This document shows, piece after piece, positions 1 to 5,417 of a stretch of 7,032 nt of DNA. The position numbers and the translations under genes were made by a program. Source of the DNA: an uncultured Collinsella sp. (lineage in GTDB: Bacteria; Actinomycetota; Coriobacteriia; Coriobacteriales; Coriobacteriaceae); the NCBI GenBank assembly GCA_902491415.1, contig CABUHP010000094.1, forward strand, positions 1-7,032, in the 5' to 3' direction. The notes under the pieces were generated by a model that saw nothing but the letters and a program-made list of their open reading frames with translations, searched no databases and was not told the DNA's origin. Numbering within the stretch: the first letter of the stretch is position 1; every line of letters starts with the position of its first letter.

Positions 1-884
1 CGTCGCTGCCGTCGATGAAGCAGGCAAACGTTGCGTCTCGCACGTCGCTGTTCGACCTTCCCGACCCCTCCGCACAGGTCAACGACCCCTTTGCTACCGC
101 TCAGGGTCCCGAACCAACATCGGCACCCGTTGCGCCTCCTAGGCCCGTTGCGTCGGGCGCTCAGCCGATCGAGACCATTTCGGCTCCCGCCCCGGCGGCA
201 CCCAAGTCTCGCAAGCGCGGCCTGGGCGGCCTGTTCGGTCGTAAAAAGAAAAACGAACAGGACAGCATGAGTGATTGGCTGGGCGTCGAAGACGATTACG
301 ATGCCAAGAAGTCCGGTCGCGGCATCGGTTCGTGGGATAATTTCGAGGACGATAACGATGGTTGGAAGGGCGGCGCTACGTCTTCCGACGGCGCTTCTTC
401 CGAAGATATGCTCTCGGCTGTCGCCTCTATGGGCGACGATGAGCTGCTCGGTCACGATATCTGGTTTGTGGCAACGGGCGCCTCGGATTGTGATGGCGCC
501 GGTATGAAGGCCTTCTTGGCTTCGCATCGCGATAAGCTCCGCGGCGTCTTCTTCATCAATCTTGAATCCGTCGGCGCCGGTAGGCTTTCGGTGGTGACGG
601 TTGAGGGCGAACAGCAGCTGCTCAAGGGCGATCGCCGCATCATGAACCTGGTCAGCAAGGTCTGCAAGTCGTTCCATGTCGATTGTGGCGCGCTCGAGAT
701 GCCCTATGCCAAGACCGATGCCTACGCCGCGCTCGAGGCGAGCCGCCGAGCCCTCACCATCGCCGGCGTGGACGGCACACGTCTGGCTTGCGCTCGTACC
801 GAGGACGACCTGCCCCACAATGTCAACCCGACGAACATTGCCACGGTATCCGAGGTCGTGACCGAGGTTATCCGCCGTTCGTAG
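1..884 (+). CDS. M28 peptidase-like protein, C-terminal part (5' end outside window)
   Basis: The reading frame is open to the left edge: no stop lies before the ATG at 15 and no ribosome binding site precedes it, so this is the 3' part of a longer gene. Counting from that ATG, residues 1-65 are rich in Pro, Ala and Ser, 64-80 are basic (KSRKR, GRKKKN), and 81-140 are acidic and glycine-rich, all probably disordered. From about 147 the pattern follows the second half of M28 zinc aminopeptidases: HDIWFVATGAS (the strand before the Glu-Glu pair), GMKAFL, FFINLESVG, KTDAYAAL, then LPHNVNPTN. In active M28 enzymes these positions normally carry Glu-Glu, Asn-x-Asp, Ser-Asp-His and a final His. Here SD, Glu185, TDA and His268 stand there, so several ligands are changed. 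I infer a diverged or inactive peptidase, perhaps membrane-linked through its missing N-terminus. The 21-base gap to the next gene suggests an operon. Family assignment is moderate; the substrate is unknown. Confidence 0.72.
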   Translation, partial: SLPSMKQANVASRTSLFDLPDPSAQVNDPFATAQGPEPTSAPVAPPRPVASGAQPIETISAPAPAAPKSRKRGLGGLFGRKKKNEQDSMSDWLGVEDDYDAKKSGRGIGSWDNFEDDNDGWKGGATSSDGASSEDMLSAVASMGDDELLGHDIWFVATGASDCDGAGMKAFLASHRDKLRGVFFINLESVGAGRLSVVTVEGEQQLLKGDRRIMNLVSKVCKSFHVDCGALEMPYAKTDAYAALEASRRALTIAGVDGTRLACARTEDDLPHNVNPTNIATVSEVVTEVIRRS

Positions 885-894
885 ACGGAGCTCT

Positions 895-900
895 AAGGAG
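895..900 (+). promoter_or_regulatory. Ribosome binding site deciding a GTG start
   Basis: AAGGAG stands 5 bases before the GTG at 906 (spacer tcaac). It supports this non-ATG codon as the start of the small membrane protein gene. It lies in the short gap after the stop of the upstream gene, so translation of both from one mRNA is likely. Confidence 0.8.
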
Positions 901-905
901 TCAAC

Positions 906-1124
906 GTGTTTTCGTATATTAAGCGCCATTGGCCTGTCTACGTGATTTTGACCTTGATTGCCATTGCGTTAGGGTTTGGAGCTGCCTACATCGTGGGCAC
1001 GAAGGGCTCGACCCCCGCCTCCGCAATCAGCGAAGAGGTGGAGCAGGAACAGAGCACGGGTGCCGATGGGATTCCTGAGTCCGAGCAGGCAATCGTTGAT
1101 GGTGGATCTTCGTCTGCAGAGTAG
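906..1124 (+). CDS. Small single-pass membrane protein, function unknown
   Basis: 72 residues from a GTG start with a well-placed AAGGAG. I do not recognise a named family. Residues 1-8 carry K6, R7 and H8. Residues about 10-31 form one hydrophobic helix (PVYVILTLIAIALGFGAAYI). The rest, about 33-72, is polar and acidic (ISEEVEQEQS, PESEQAIVDGG) and ends SSSAE. By the positive-inside rule the N-terminus should be cytoplasmic and the acidic tail outside. There is no signal-peptidase AxA site directly after the helix that I would rely on, so a membrane anchor is more likely than a secreted peptide. It follows the M28-like gene by 21 bases and is followed by a strong terminator, making it the last gene of that transcript. 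It may be a partner of the upstream protein, but nothing in the sequence proves this. Confidence 0.75.
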   Translation: MFSYIKRHWPVYVILTLIAIALGFGAAYIVGTKGSTPASAISEEVEQEQSTGADGIPESEQAIVDGGSSSAE

Positions 1125-1145
1125 ATACGGCGATTCAAATGATTG

Positions 1146-1183
1146 AAAGCGGGCGAGCCGGGGGACTGTCTCGCCCGCTTTTT
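1146..1183 (+). terminator. Rho-independent terminator after the small membrane gene
   Basis: A 12-base-pair perfect stem (1146-1157 with 1170-1181; core AGCGGGCGAG / CTCGCCCGCT) closes a 12-base loop, and the downstream arm runs into TTTTT (1179-1183). It lies 21 bases after the stop at 1124 and 8 bases before the stop of the convergent surface gene. On the minus strand the same hairpin is followed only by a short TTT, so it may also stop leftward transcription, but less well. Confidence 0.88.
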
Positions 1184-1190
1184 CATCGCG

Positions 1191-4100
1191 CTAGCGCTTC
1201 TTTGGGATCGACCTAAGGCGAGCGAACCATAGGGCTGCGGCACCCGAGGTCAGGAGCGCGGTGATGCAAGCGGCGATGGGAGCTGATCCTGTTGTCGGTA
1301 GGTCCTGCGGTAGGGTACAGCGTTGAATGACACTGTCCTCGTCATGTGACTCAAGTTTATCGCCGCCGCCGTTGCGGCAAAGATCGACGCGTGCGCTGTT
1401 GGTGAGTGCAGTTTGGGGTGTATAAGCCGACGTTGCCTGCATGTGCACGACTGCGCCCCGAGCATCTGTGCCAAGGATTGCTTTGGCATCGTCAAGGTCG
1501 TCGTGCTCATCTTTGAGATCATCACGGGTCCAGGAATCCGCATCGCTTCGAGTCGTAAAGTCGGCGGCTACCGCACCGTATTCAATTCGAATGCCCGTTA
1601 CGACGGTATTGGACGCAAGGTCGAGTTCTTTCGCCTCGAGTGTGGTGGATTCCGTGGTCGAGACATCCGCCTTCCAGAGGTGCCAGCCGTCGTAATCGAC
1701 GAGGCGGCAATCCTCACCCAGACTCTCCCTTACTTCGTCGGACTCAAGCCAAGGATTTTCGTGCCCATCGTCAAGTGTCGCGTTTGCCGGCTCATCGACG
1801 TCTGTCGAGTCCAACGGCGTCGTGCGATACCACACGTTGCACAGACCATTGAGGTCGCCGATGGCGACGGGGGTTTCGATTGAGACGAATCTCGCCGTAT
1901 CGTTCTCGGCACACTCAAGATCATCGGTAATTGTGAACTCATCAACCCAGGTAGTTGAATCGTTTCGAGCGTCGATGGTATAGGAGAAAAGCCCATCCGT
2001 ATTGGTTTGCATCGCGGCACGGTTTTTACCATCGCCGTTAGCCAACAGGCCCTTTTCGATAGGTTGGACAAGTTCCTGACGCTTGTCGACCTGCCCCTTG
2101 ATCTCGATGGGCGCATCCTTCATCGCGACGGATTGGACTTCTCCCGTATCCTTTATTTCAAACGTTATCTCCTCGGCAAGGTCATAGGTCCGCGGAGACA
2201 TCATTTCGCGCAACGAGTAGGTGCCGGGTGCAAGATGTTCGACGCGGTGTGGCTTGTCGGATGAGGTCCAGGAGTCTATTTCGGTTTTATCGGGACCATA
2301 TAAGGCGAGCTGTGCGCCTTCCACTTCCTGCTCACCGCTTGCATCGACCTTGGAGATATCAACCTTGGTGTAATCGTCGGACACGTTAAGCCGTGCTTCT
2401 ACAACGGGTGTTTTCTGGTCGGCATAAGTAAGGTCGACAATATGGGTTGTCTGATCGAGCAAGAAGCCTGCCGGCGCTTGAGTCTCGACAACCTCGTAGC
2501 GTGCGGTGCCAGATCCCAGTGGGAGGTTGCCCGCGCGTGCTTCTCCAGTTTCATCCGTCGTGACGGTCGCGACAGTCTCACCGTCGAGCGCGGCAATGCT
2601 ACCGTCGGGGCGCACGATATCACCCGAGGCACGGATCTCAAAGACGGCGCCCGCGAGGCTGCTGCCGTCTATGGCATCGGTTTTAACGATCCTGATGTTT
2701 CCGGTCGCGGCGTGGTCATAATACGAGGCGATTGCAACGGGCGTTAGGTTCATGTCGGCTGGTATGTTTACCTCGATCTCTTCGCCGACAAGATAGGGCT
2801 CTTTGGCCGAGGTTTCGCGTACATAATAGGTGCCCGGCACGAGCGATTCGGGCAGTGTGACGGTCCCGGTCGCGTCAGTCGTAAAGGTGTCCATTACGTT
2901 ATGTGCTGGATACCAGCAAGTTTGTGAGACAGGTTCGTGATTGCTGTCGAGGAGTTGGAAGGTGAATCCGGCTAGGGGAACAGAAGCGCCTGTTTGGGCA
3001 TCGCGTTTTACAATCTGGAGATGCGTCGACAGAGCGTGGTTGTCCACGATATATTGAAGCTCGGCGCCGTCGGAAATCTGATTGGCCCCGACGGTCCATT
3101 CCCCTGCACGTTTAAAACCCTCGGGGACGGTTTCCGGAACCTCGCGAACCGTGTAGCCGGCACGGTCGTATGGGACGGCTCCGTGGACACCGGCGGGTCG
3201 CTTGCCTGTGCCGAACCATGCTTCGGGCTGATCTTTGGTGGAGGCAAAGCCATAGATGTTTGTAGTCAGTGAGCCAACAACCTGCTGAGAGCTGTTGCTG
3301 ACAACCTCAAAGACAACACCTCCTGCCGGCTGCTCCAGGCCGGATTGATCGCTATTGCCGTAGTCCTTGAATTTGGAAATCTCAAGGTCAAACGCAATGG
3401 GGATATCGGAAACGCGCGATTCGATCTCGACCACGCCTGAATCGCCGAGTTGGTCGGCTCCAACGGTATAGGTCCAGCTGTCGTTGGATGGCAGGTAGCC
3501 CTCGGGGGCTTTTGATTCGTAGATGGTAAAGGTTCCTAAGGGGACATCGGCGAGGGTGGCCTGACCGCTTTCGTCGGTCGTGAGGATTTGCGCCCATCCA
3601 GGGGTTGATTGCGACACACACGTGAACTCTGCTCCTGCGAGTGAGGATCCCACCTGGGGGCCGGCATTCGTCGCGGCATCGAGTTTTACGATACGCAGGT
3701 TGATGGTGCCGGGCTGTTCATCAATGGCGACCTGTCCACCGTCATTCCCCGTGGTAAAGGCGATGCGATCACGACGGGGGACATAGCCGGCCGGCGCCTT
3801 TGTTTCAACTAGGTAGTATGCCGTGTTGGGCAGAAGTGTTGCCTGCGCTCGACCGTTGCTGTCCATCTGGATGGTGCCGACACGCGCGCCGCTGGCGCTC
3901 TCAAAAACATCGAATGTTGCCCCGTCAAACTGATAAGTATTGTTTCCGCTGGTAATGGCAGCGTTTGCAGACTGCTTTTGGAAGGAAACAGAGACCGCCG
4001 GCAGTACATAGAGCATGTCTTGACGTTTGCTGCCGCCCGATACGGCTCCTAGATAGCGCCGCGCGCGGTGCGGAGCGGCTTTGATGCTTCCTGATTTTGC

Positions 4101-4622
4101 GCTGTCGTGGAGCCACCGCGCAGCCGCCACGACTTCATTGTCGGCGGTAAAGTGTCCGCTCTTGGTTTTGCCCTGAGCGGTCGTGTAGGAGTAGGTGCCG
4201 TCGACATGGGTAGTGCCGTTGAGCATCCATACGGCAAGCTGGGTGGCGGCGCGGGCGCGATCTGGTGAAAGATGGTAACCGCCAAACGACGTGGTGGTGG
4301 GATATCCGTGACAAACGATTGCCGCGAACTCGTCGTCGAGCCACACCCAGCCTTGATCAAAGTTGAGCCATGGGCCGCCCGGCTTGGTGGGGCCGGGGCG
4401 CTCCTGGTTCATGCAGTAGGCAATCGAGGCGTCTTGAGCTTCATATTTGCCGATGAAGAAGGGCCCACAATCATCGCTAATAGTACGGAAGCCGAGCTGG
4501 TCGTAGCCATCGACGGCAAATGCGGCTCCCGGTGCCAGGCAGCCGAACAGCAGGAAGAGGAGCAGGAGCAGCGGACCTGTTGCGATTGCGCTGTGGACAG
4601 AGTGCGTGGGTGCGTTGGACAT
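1191..4622 (-). CDS. LPXTG-anchored thioester adhesin with multiple Cna-B/SpaA domains
   Basis: 1143 residues; the ATG at 4622 has AAGGAG (4628-4633) 5 bases upstream. A signal peptide spans residues 1-36 (core LLLLLFLLFGCLAPGAAFA, cleavage likely after AFA). Residues about 40-205 look like a thioester domain: Cys70 in AYCMNQ and Gln128 in ATQLAVW are the two motifs known to form the Cys-Gln bond. Cna-B/SpaA-type domains follow at about 210-305, 306-408, 409-531, 532-639, 640-750 and 751-839, each with a leading Lys (K216, K313, K417, K539, K647, K758) and a Glu (E273, E369, E494, E603, E713, E806) in motifs such as ETKAPAGY. These are the usual isopeptide residues. Residues about 840-1103 form a larger domain with FTITDDL and LTNSARVDL, like a CnaA/DUF11-type isopeptide fold. 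LPTTG (1108-1112), a hydrophobic stretch and RLRSIPKKR complete a sortase signal. Predicted role: covalent adhesion to a host or cell surface. No sortase gene is in the window. Its partner ligand is unknown. Confidence 0.93.
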   Translation of the reverse strand: MSNAPTHSVHSAIATGPLLLLLFLLFGCLAPGAAFAVDGYDQLGFRTISDDCGPFFIGKYEAQDASIAYCMNQERPGPTKPGGPWLNFDQGWVWLDDEFAAIVCHGYPTTTSFGGYHLSPDRARAATQLAVWMLNGTTHVDGTYSYTTAQGKTKSGHFTADNEVVAAARWLHDSAKSGSIKAAPHRARRYLGAVSGGSKRQDMLYVLPAVSVSFQKQSANAAITSGNNTYQFDGATFDVFESASGARVGTIQMDSNGRAQATLLPNTAYYLVETKAPAGYVPRRDRIAFTTGNDGGQVAIDEQPGTINLRIVKLDAATNAGPQVGSSLAGAEFTCVSQSTPGWAQILTTDESGQATLADVPLGTFTIYESKAPEGYLPSNDSWTYTVGADQLGDSGVVEIESRVSDIPIAFDLEISKFKDYGNSDQSGLEQPAGGVVFEVVSNSSQQVVGSLTTNIYGFASTKDQPEAWFGTGKRPAGVHGAVPYDRAGYTVREVPETVPEGFKRAGEWTVGANQISDGAELQYIVDNHALSTHLQIVKRDAQTGASVPLAGFTFQLLDSNHEPVSQTCWYPAHNVMDTFTTDATGTVTLPESLVPGTYYVRETSAKEPYLVGEEIEVNIPADMNLTPVAIASYYDHAATGNIRIVKTDAIDGSSLAGAVFEIRASGDIVRPDGSIAALDGETVATVTTDETGEARAGNLPLGSGTARYEVVETQAPAGFLLDQTTHIVDLTYADQKTPVVEARLNVSDDYTKVDISKVDASGEQEVEGAQLALYGPDKTEIDSWTSSDKPHRVEHLAPGTYSLREMMSPRTYDLAEEITFEIKDTGEVQSVAMKDAPIEIKGQVDKRQELVQPIEKGLLANGDGKNRAAMQTNTDGLFSYTIDARNDSTTWVDEFTITDDLECAENDTARFVSIETPVAIGDLNGLCNVWYRTTPLDSTDVDEPANATLDDGHENPWLESDEVRESLGEDCRLVDYDGWHLWKADVSTTESTTLEAKELDLASNTVVTGIRIEYGAVAADFTTRSDADSWTRDDLKDEHDDLDDAKAILGTDARGAVVHMQATSAYTPQTALTNSARVDLCRNGGGDKLESHDEDSVIQRCTLPQDLPTTGSAPIAACITALLTSGAAALWFARLRSIPKKR
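1287..1301 (-). other. Sortase recognition motif LPTTG in the surface protein
   Basis: These codons spell LPTTG at residues 1108-1112. Sortases cleave between Thr and Gly and link the Thr to cell-wall peptidoglycan or another protein. The following residues are a hydrophobic segment (SAPIAACITALLTSGAAALWFA) and a basic tail ending PKKR, the complete cell-wall sorting signal. Confidence 0.93.
4515..4622 (-). other. Signal peptide of the surface protein
   Basis: Residues 1-36. The N-region is short and only weakly positive (two His, no Lys or Arg), the hydrophobic core has a run of eight Leu/Phe residues, and AFA before Val37 fits a signal peptidase I site. A Cys lies at residue 28 (FGCLAPG), but there is no typical lipobox L-[AS]-[GA]-C, so export and sortase anchoring is favoured over a lipoprotein. 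Confidence 0.85.
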
Positions 4623-4876
4623 GGCTGCTCCTTATCCCTCGTGCGCCGCACGGGGAGGCTGCGACGCGTAGGACGAGGCTACCCCCGAGGTTCATGCGGG
4701 TAAGTACCGGAGCCTGACCAAAAGCTTGCCCAATTCCTGACAAATTGAGCTCAAATACAACAATCAAGCAAAAGCGCAGGTAGAAGATAAGGTGAACAGG
4801 AAGTCAAAGGTCCTCGTCTCCACAATTGACGCGATTTTTAAACGAATCTCCACAGCTAAAACAAGCATCGCCACCC
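4623..4876. promoter_or_regulatory. Divergent intergenic region between the surface gene and tRNA-Gly
   Basis: This stretch holds the leader of the minus-strand surface gene. AAGGAG is read leftward at 4628-4633. A GC-rich inverted repeat (CGTGC/GCACG around 4640-4652) lies just upstream of it and could form a small hairpin near the ribosome binding site. A perfect 10-base palindrome, TTGAGCTCAA, is at 4745-4754 in an AT-rich section and could be an operator. I find no convincing -35/-10 pair for the surface gene. The 4792 GTG frame running rightward crosses the tRNA and is not a gene. Confidence 0.4.
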
Positions 4877-4906
4877 TTGTATCGAACAAGACAACCGCGT
4901 TATACT
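4877..4906 (+). promoter_or_regulatory. Promoter of the tRNA-Gly gene
   Basis: TTGTAT (4877-4882) and TATACT (4901-4906) are separated by 18 bases and match the -35 and -10 consensus in four and five of six positions. Transcription would begin near 4913, only about 7 bases before the mature tRNA 5' end, as is common for single tRNA genes needing brief RNase P trimming. Confidence 0.65.
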
Positions 4907-4919
4907 ATCCCCCACATAT

Positions 4920-4994
4920 GCGGGCATCGCCAAGTGGTAAGGCATCAGCTTCCCAAGCTGACACTCGCGGGTTCGAGTCCCGTTGCCCGCTCCA
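4920..4994 (+). tRNA. tRNA-Gly, anticodon CCC
   Basis: A full cloverleaf of 75 bases with encoded CCA. The acceptor arms GCGGGCA (4920-4926) and TGCCCGC (4984-4990) pair in all seven positions; discriminator T4991 and CCA 4992-4994 follow. The D-stem is GCC/GGC (4929-4931, 4941-4943). The anticodon stem TCAGC/GCTGA encloses the loop TTCCCAA, giving anticodon CCC (4952-4954), which reads the glycine codon GGG. The variable loop has 5 bases. The T-stem (4967-4971 with 4979-4983, one G-T pair) encloses TTCGAGT. It has its own promoter and terminator and is not in an operon. Its 3' end is copied twice further downstream (5167-5184 and 5298-5315), which suggests it is an integration target. Confidence 0.96.
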
Positions 4995-5001
4995 AAAAAG
5001 T

Positions 5002-5036
5002 AAAAGCACGACACCGTTTCGGTGCCGTGCTTTTTT
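5002..5036 (+). terminator. Rho-independent terminator of tRNA-Gly
   Basis: The arms 5002-5016 and 5020-5034 (AAAAGCACG...CACCG / CGGTG...CGTGCTTTT) pair with a single A-C mismatch and a TTT loop, followed by a run of six T (5031-5036). It starts 8 bases after the CCA. The A-run on the 5' side means the hairpin could also act on leftward transcripts. Confidence 0.88.
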
Positions 5037-5047
5037 CAACAAAGCGC

Positions 5048-5062
5048 CGGGACTCGAACCCG
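5048..5062 (-). repeat. Inverted exact copy of the tRNA T-arm
   Basis: The 15 bases CGGGACTCGAACCCG are the exact reverse complement of the tRNA-Gly T-arm at 4968-4982. No complete cloverleaf surrounds it on the minus strand, so it is a fragment and not a second tRNA gene. T-arms are strongly conserved between tRNAs, so the fragment may derive from a different tRNA. Confidence 0.7.
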
Positions 5063-5080
5063 ACAGGGTGCGAGCGTTAA

Positions 5081-5099
5081 ATAAACGCGAAGCGTTTAT
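5081..5099. repeat. Perfect palindrome with GAA loop
   Basis: ATAAACGC (5081-5088) and GCGTTTAT (5092-5099) pair perfectly around GAA. The tip reads GCGAAGC, known from biophysical work as an unusually stable DNA mini-hairpin. There is no T-run, so it is not a typical terminator. The same tip occurs in both 59-base repeats that follow. Confidence 0.75.
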
Positions 5100-5125
5100 A
5101 GCGAGCAGGCAAGGGCGCCGATAGG

Positions 5126-5184
5126 CGACCGCAGCCGGTGCGGATTTGCGAAGCAAATACGCGGATGTCCCGTTGCCCGCTCCA
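5126..5184 (+). repeat. 59-base direct repeat, copy A, ending in tRNA-Gly 3' end
   Basis: This copy matches 5257-5315 in 57 of 59 bases (differences at 5163 and 5166). The first 41 bases are not tRNA-like. They contain CCGCA/TGCGG (5129-5133 and 5139-5143) and an overlapping hairpin GCGGATTTGC-GAA-GCAAATACGC (5140-5162, one mismatch). The last 18 bases, GTCCCGTTGCCCGCTCCA (5167-5184), are identical to the tRNA end 4977-4994, up to and including CCA. The arrangement of a non-tRNA arm followed by a tRNA 3' end resembles the right-hand attachment junction (attR) of an element integrated at the tRNA. This is inference; no integrase is present in the window. Confidence 0.85.
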
Positions 5185-5256
5185 TCGAGTACGGGGGACC
5201 TCGGGAACGTCGGGTCCAACCCGCTGTGCCCGTGCGTGTGCGCGGACCGGGTCTGC

Positions 5257-5315
5257 CGACCGCAGCCGGTGCGGATTTGCGAAGCAAATACGCAGACGTC
5301 CCGTTGCCCGCTCCA
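5257..5315 (+). repeat. 59-base direct repeat, copy B, ending in tRNA-Gly 3' end
   Basis: Second copy, offset 131 bases from copy A, with 72 unrelated bases between them (5185-5256). It has the same overlapping hairpins (5260-5274 and 5271-5293) and the same exact 18-base tRNA end (5298-5315), followed by unrelated sequence. The near-identity of the non-tRNA arm shows both copies come from one element family or from a local duplication. It lies 102 bases before the purB start. Confidence 0.85.
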
Positions 5316-5367
5316 ATTCCAAAATGTTAGGTTCATACCCGCTGCCCATACTGGCACGCGCGCACGG

Positions 5368-5373
5368 TACAAT
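5368..5373 (+). promoter_or_regulatory. purB: Possible -10 element for purB
   Basis: TACAAT matches the -10 consensus in five of six positions and would start transcription near 5380, giving a leader of about 38 bases. A -35 partner is poor: TGCCCA at 5343-5348 would be 19 bases away. The call therefore rests on the -10 alone. If correct, the promoter sits directly downstream of repeat copy B. Confidence 0.4.
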
Positions 5374-5405
5374 GGTTGAGTTACGACCAACGTGCCAATA
5401 ACCAA

Positions 5406-5412
5406 AAAGGAG
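5406..5412 (+). promoter_or_regulatory. purB: Ribosome binding site deciding the purB start
   Basis: AAAGGAG lies 5 bases before the ATG at 5418. The same frame is open further upstream to a TTG at 5376, which has no such site, so 5418 is the better start. Confidence 0.88.
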
Positions 5413-5417
5413 CCGCT

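Noticed and set aside
15..17. ATG as the true start of the first gene
   Set aside because: There is no ribosome binding site in the preceding bases, the frame stays open to the edge, and the protein begins in the middle of a disordered linker, so the gene starts upstream of the window.
1413..1883. 156-residue plus-strand frame inside the surface protein gene
   Set aside because: It is a shadow of the minus-strand gene, whose signal peptide, domains and sorting signal are unambiguous.
4792..5124. 110-residue plus-strand frame starting at GTG 4792
   Set aside because: It runs straight through the tRNA promoter, the tRNA and its terminator. The product has no recognisable domain.
5126..5315. 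CRISPR array or additional tRNA genes
   Set aside because: Only two repeats of 59 bases with one 72-base spacer, and the repeats end in a tRNA 3' end, which does not fit CRISPR. The tRNA-like pieces lack the acceptor 5' strand, D-arm and anticodon arm, so they are not functional tRNA genes.
5376..5378. TTG as purB start
   Set aside because: No ribosome binding site precedes it, it overlaps the likely promoter, and the 14 extra residues are not typical of PurB. The ATG at 5418 has AAAGGAG at the right distance.
5138..5401. Small plus-strand frames through the repeat region
   Set aside because: The translations are made of the repeated hairpins and tRNA ends read as codons, with no ribosome binding site and no protein-like pattern.
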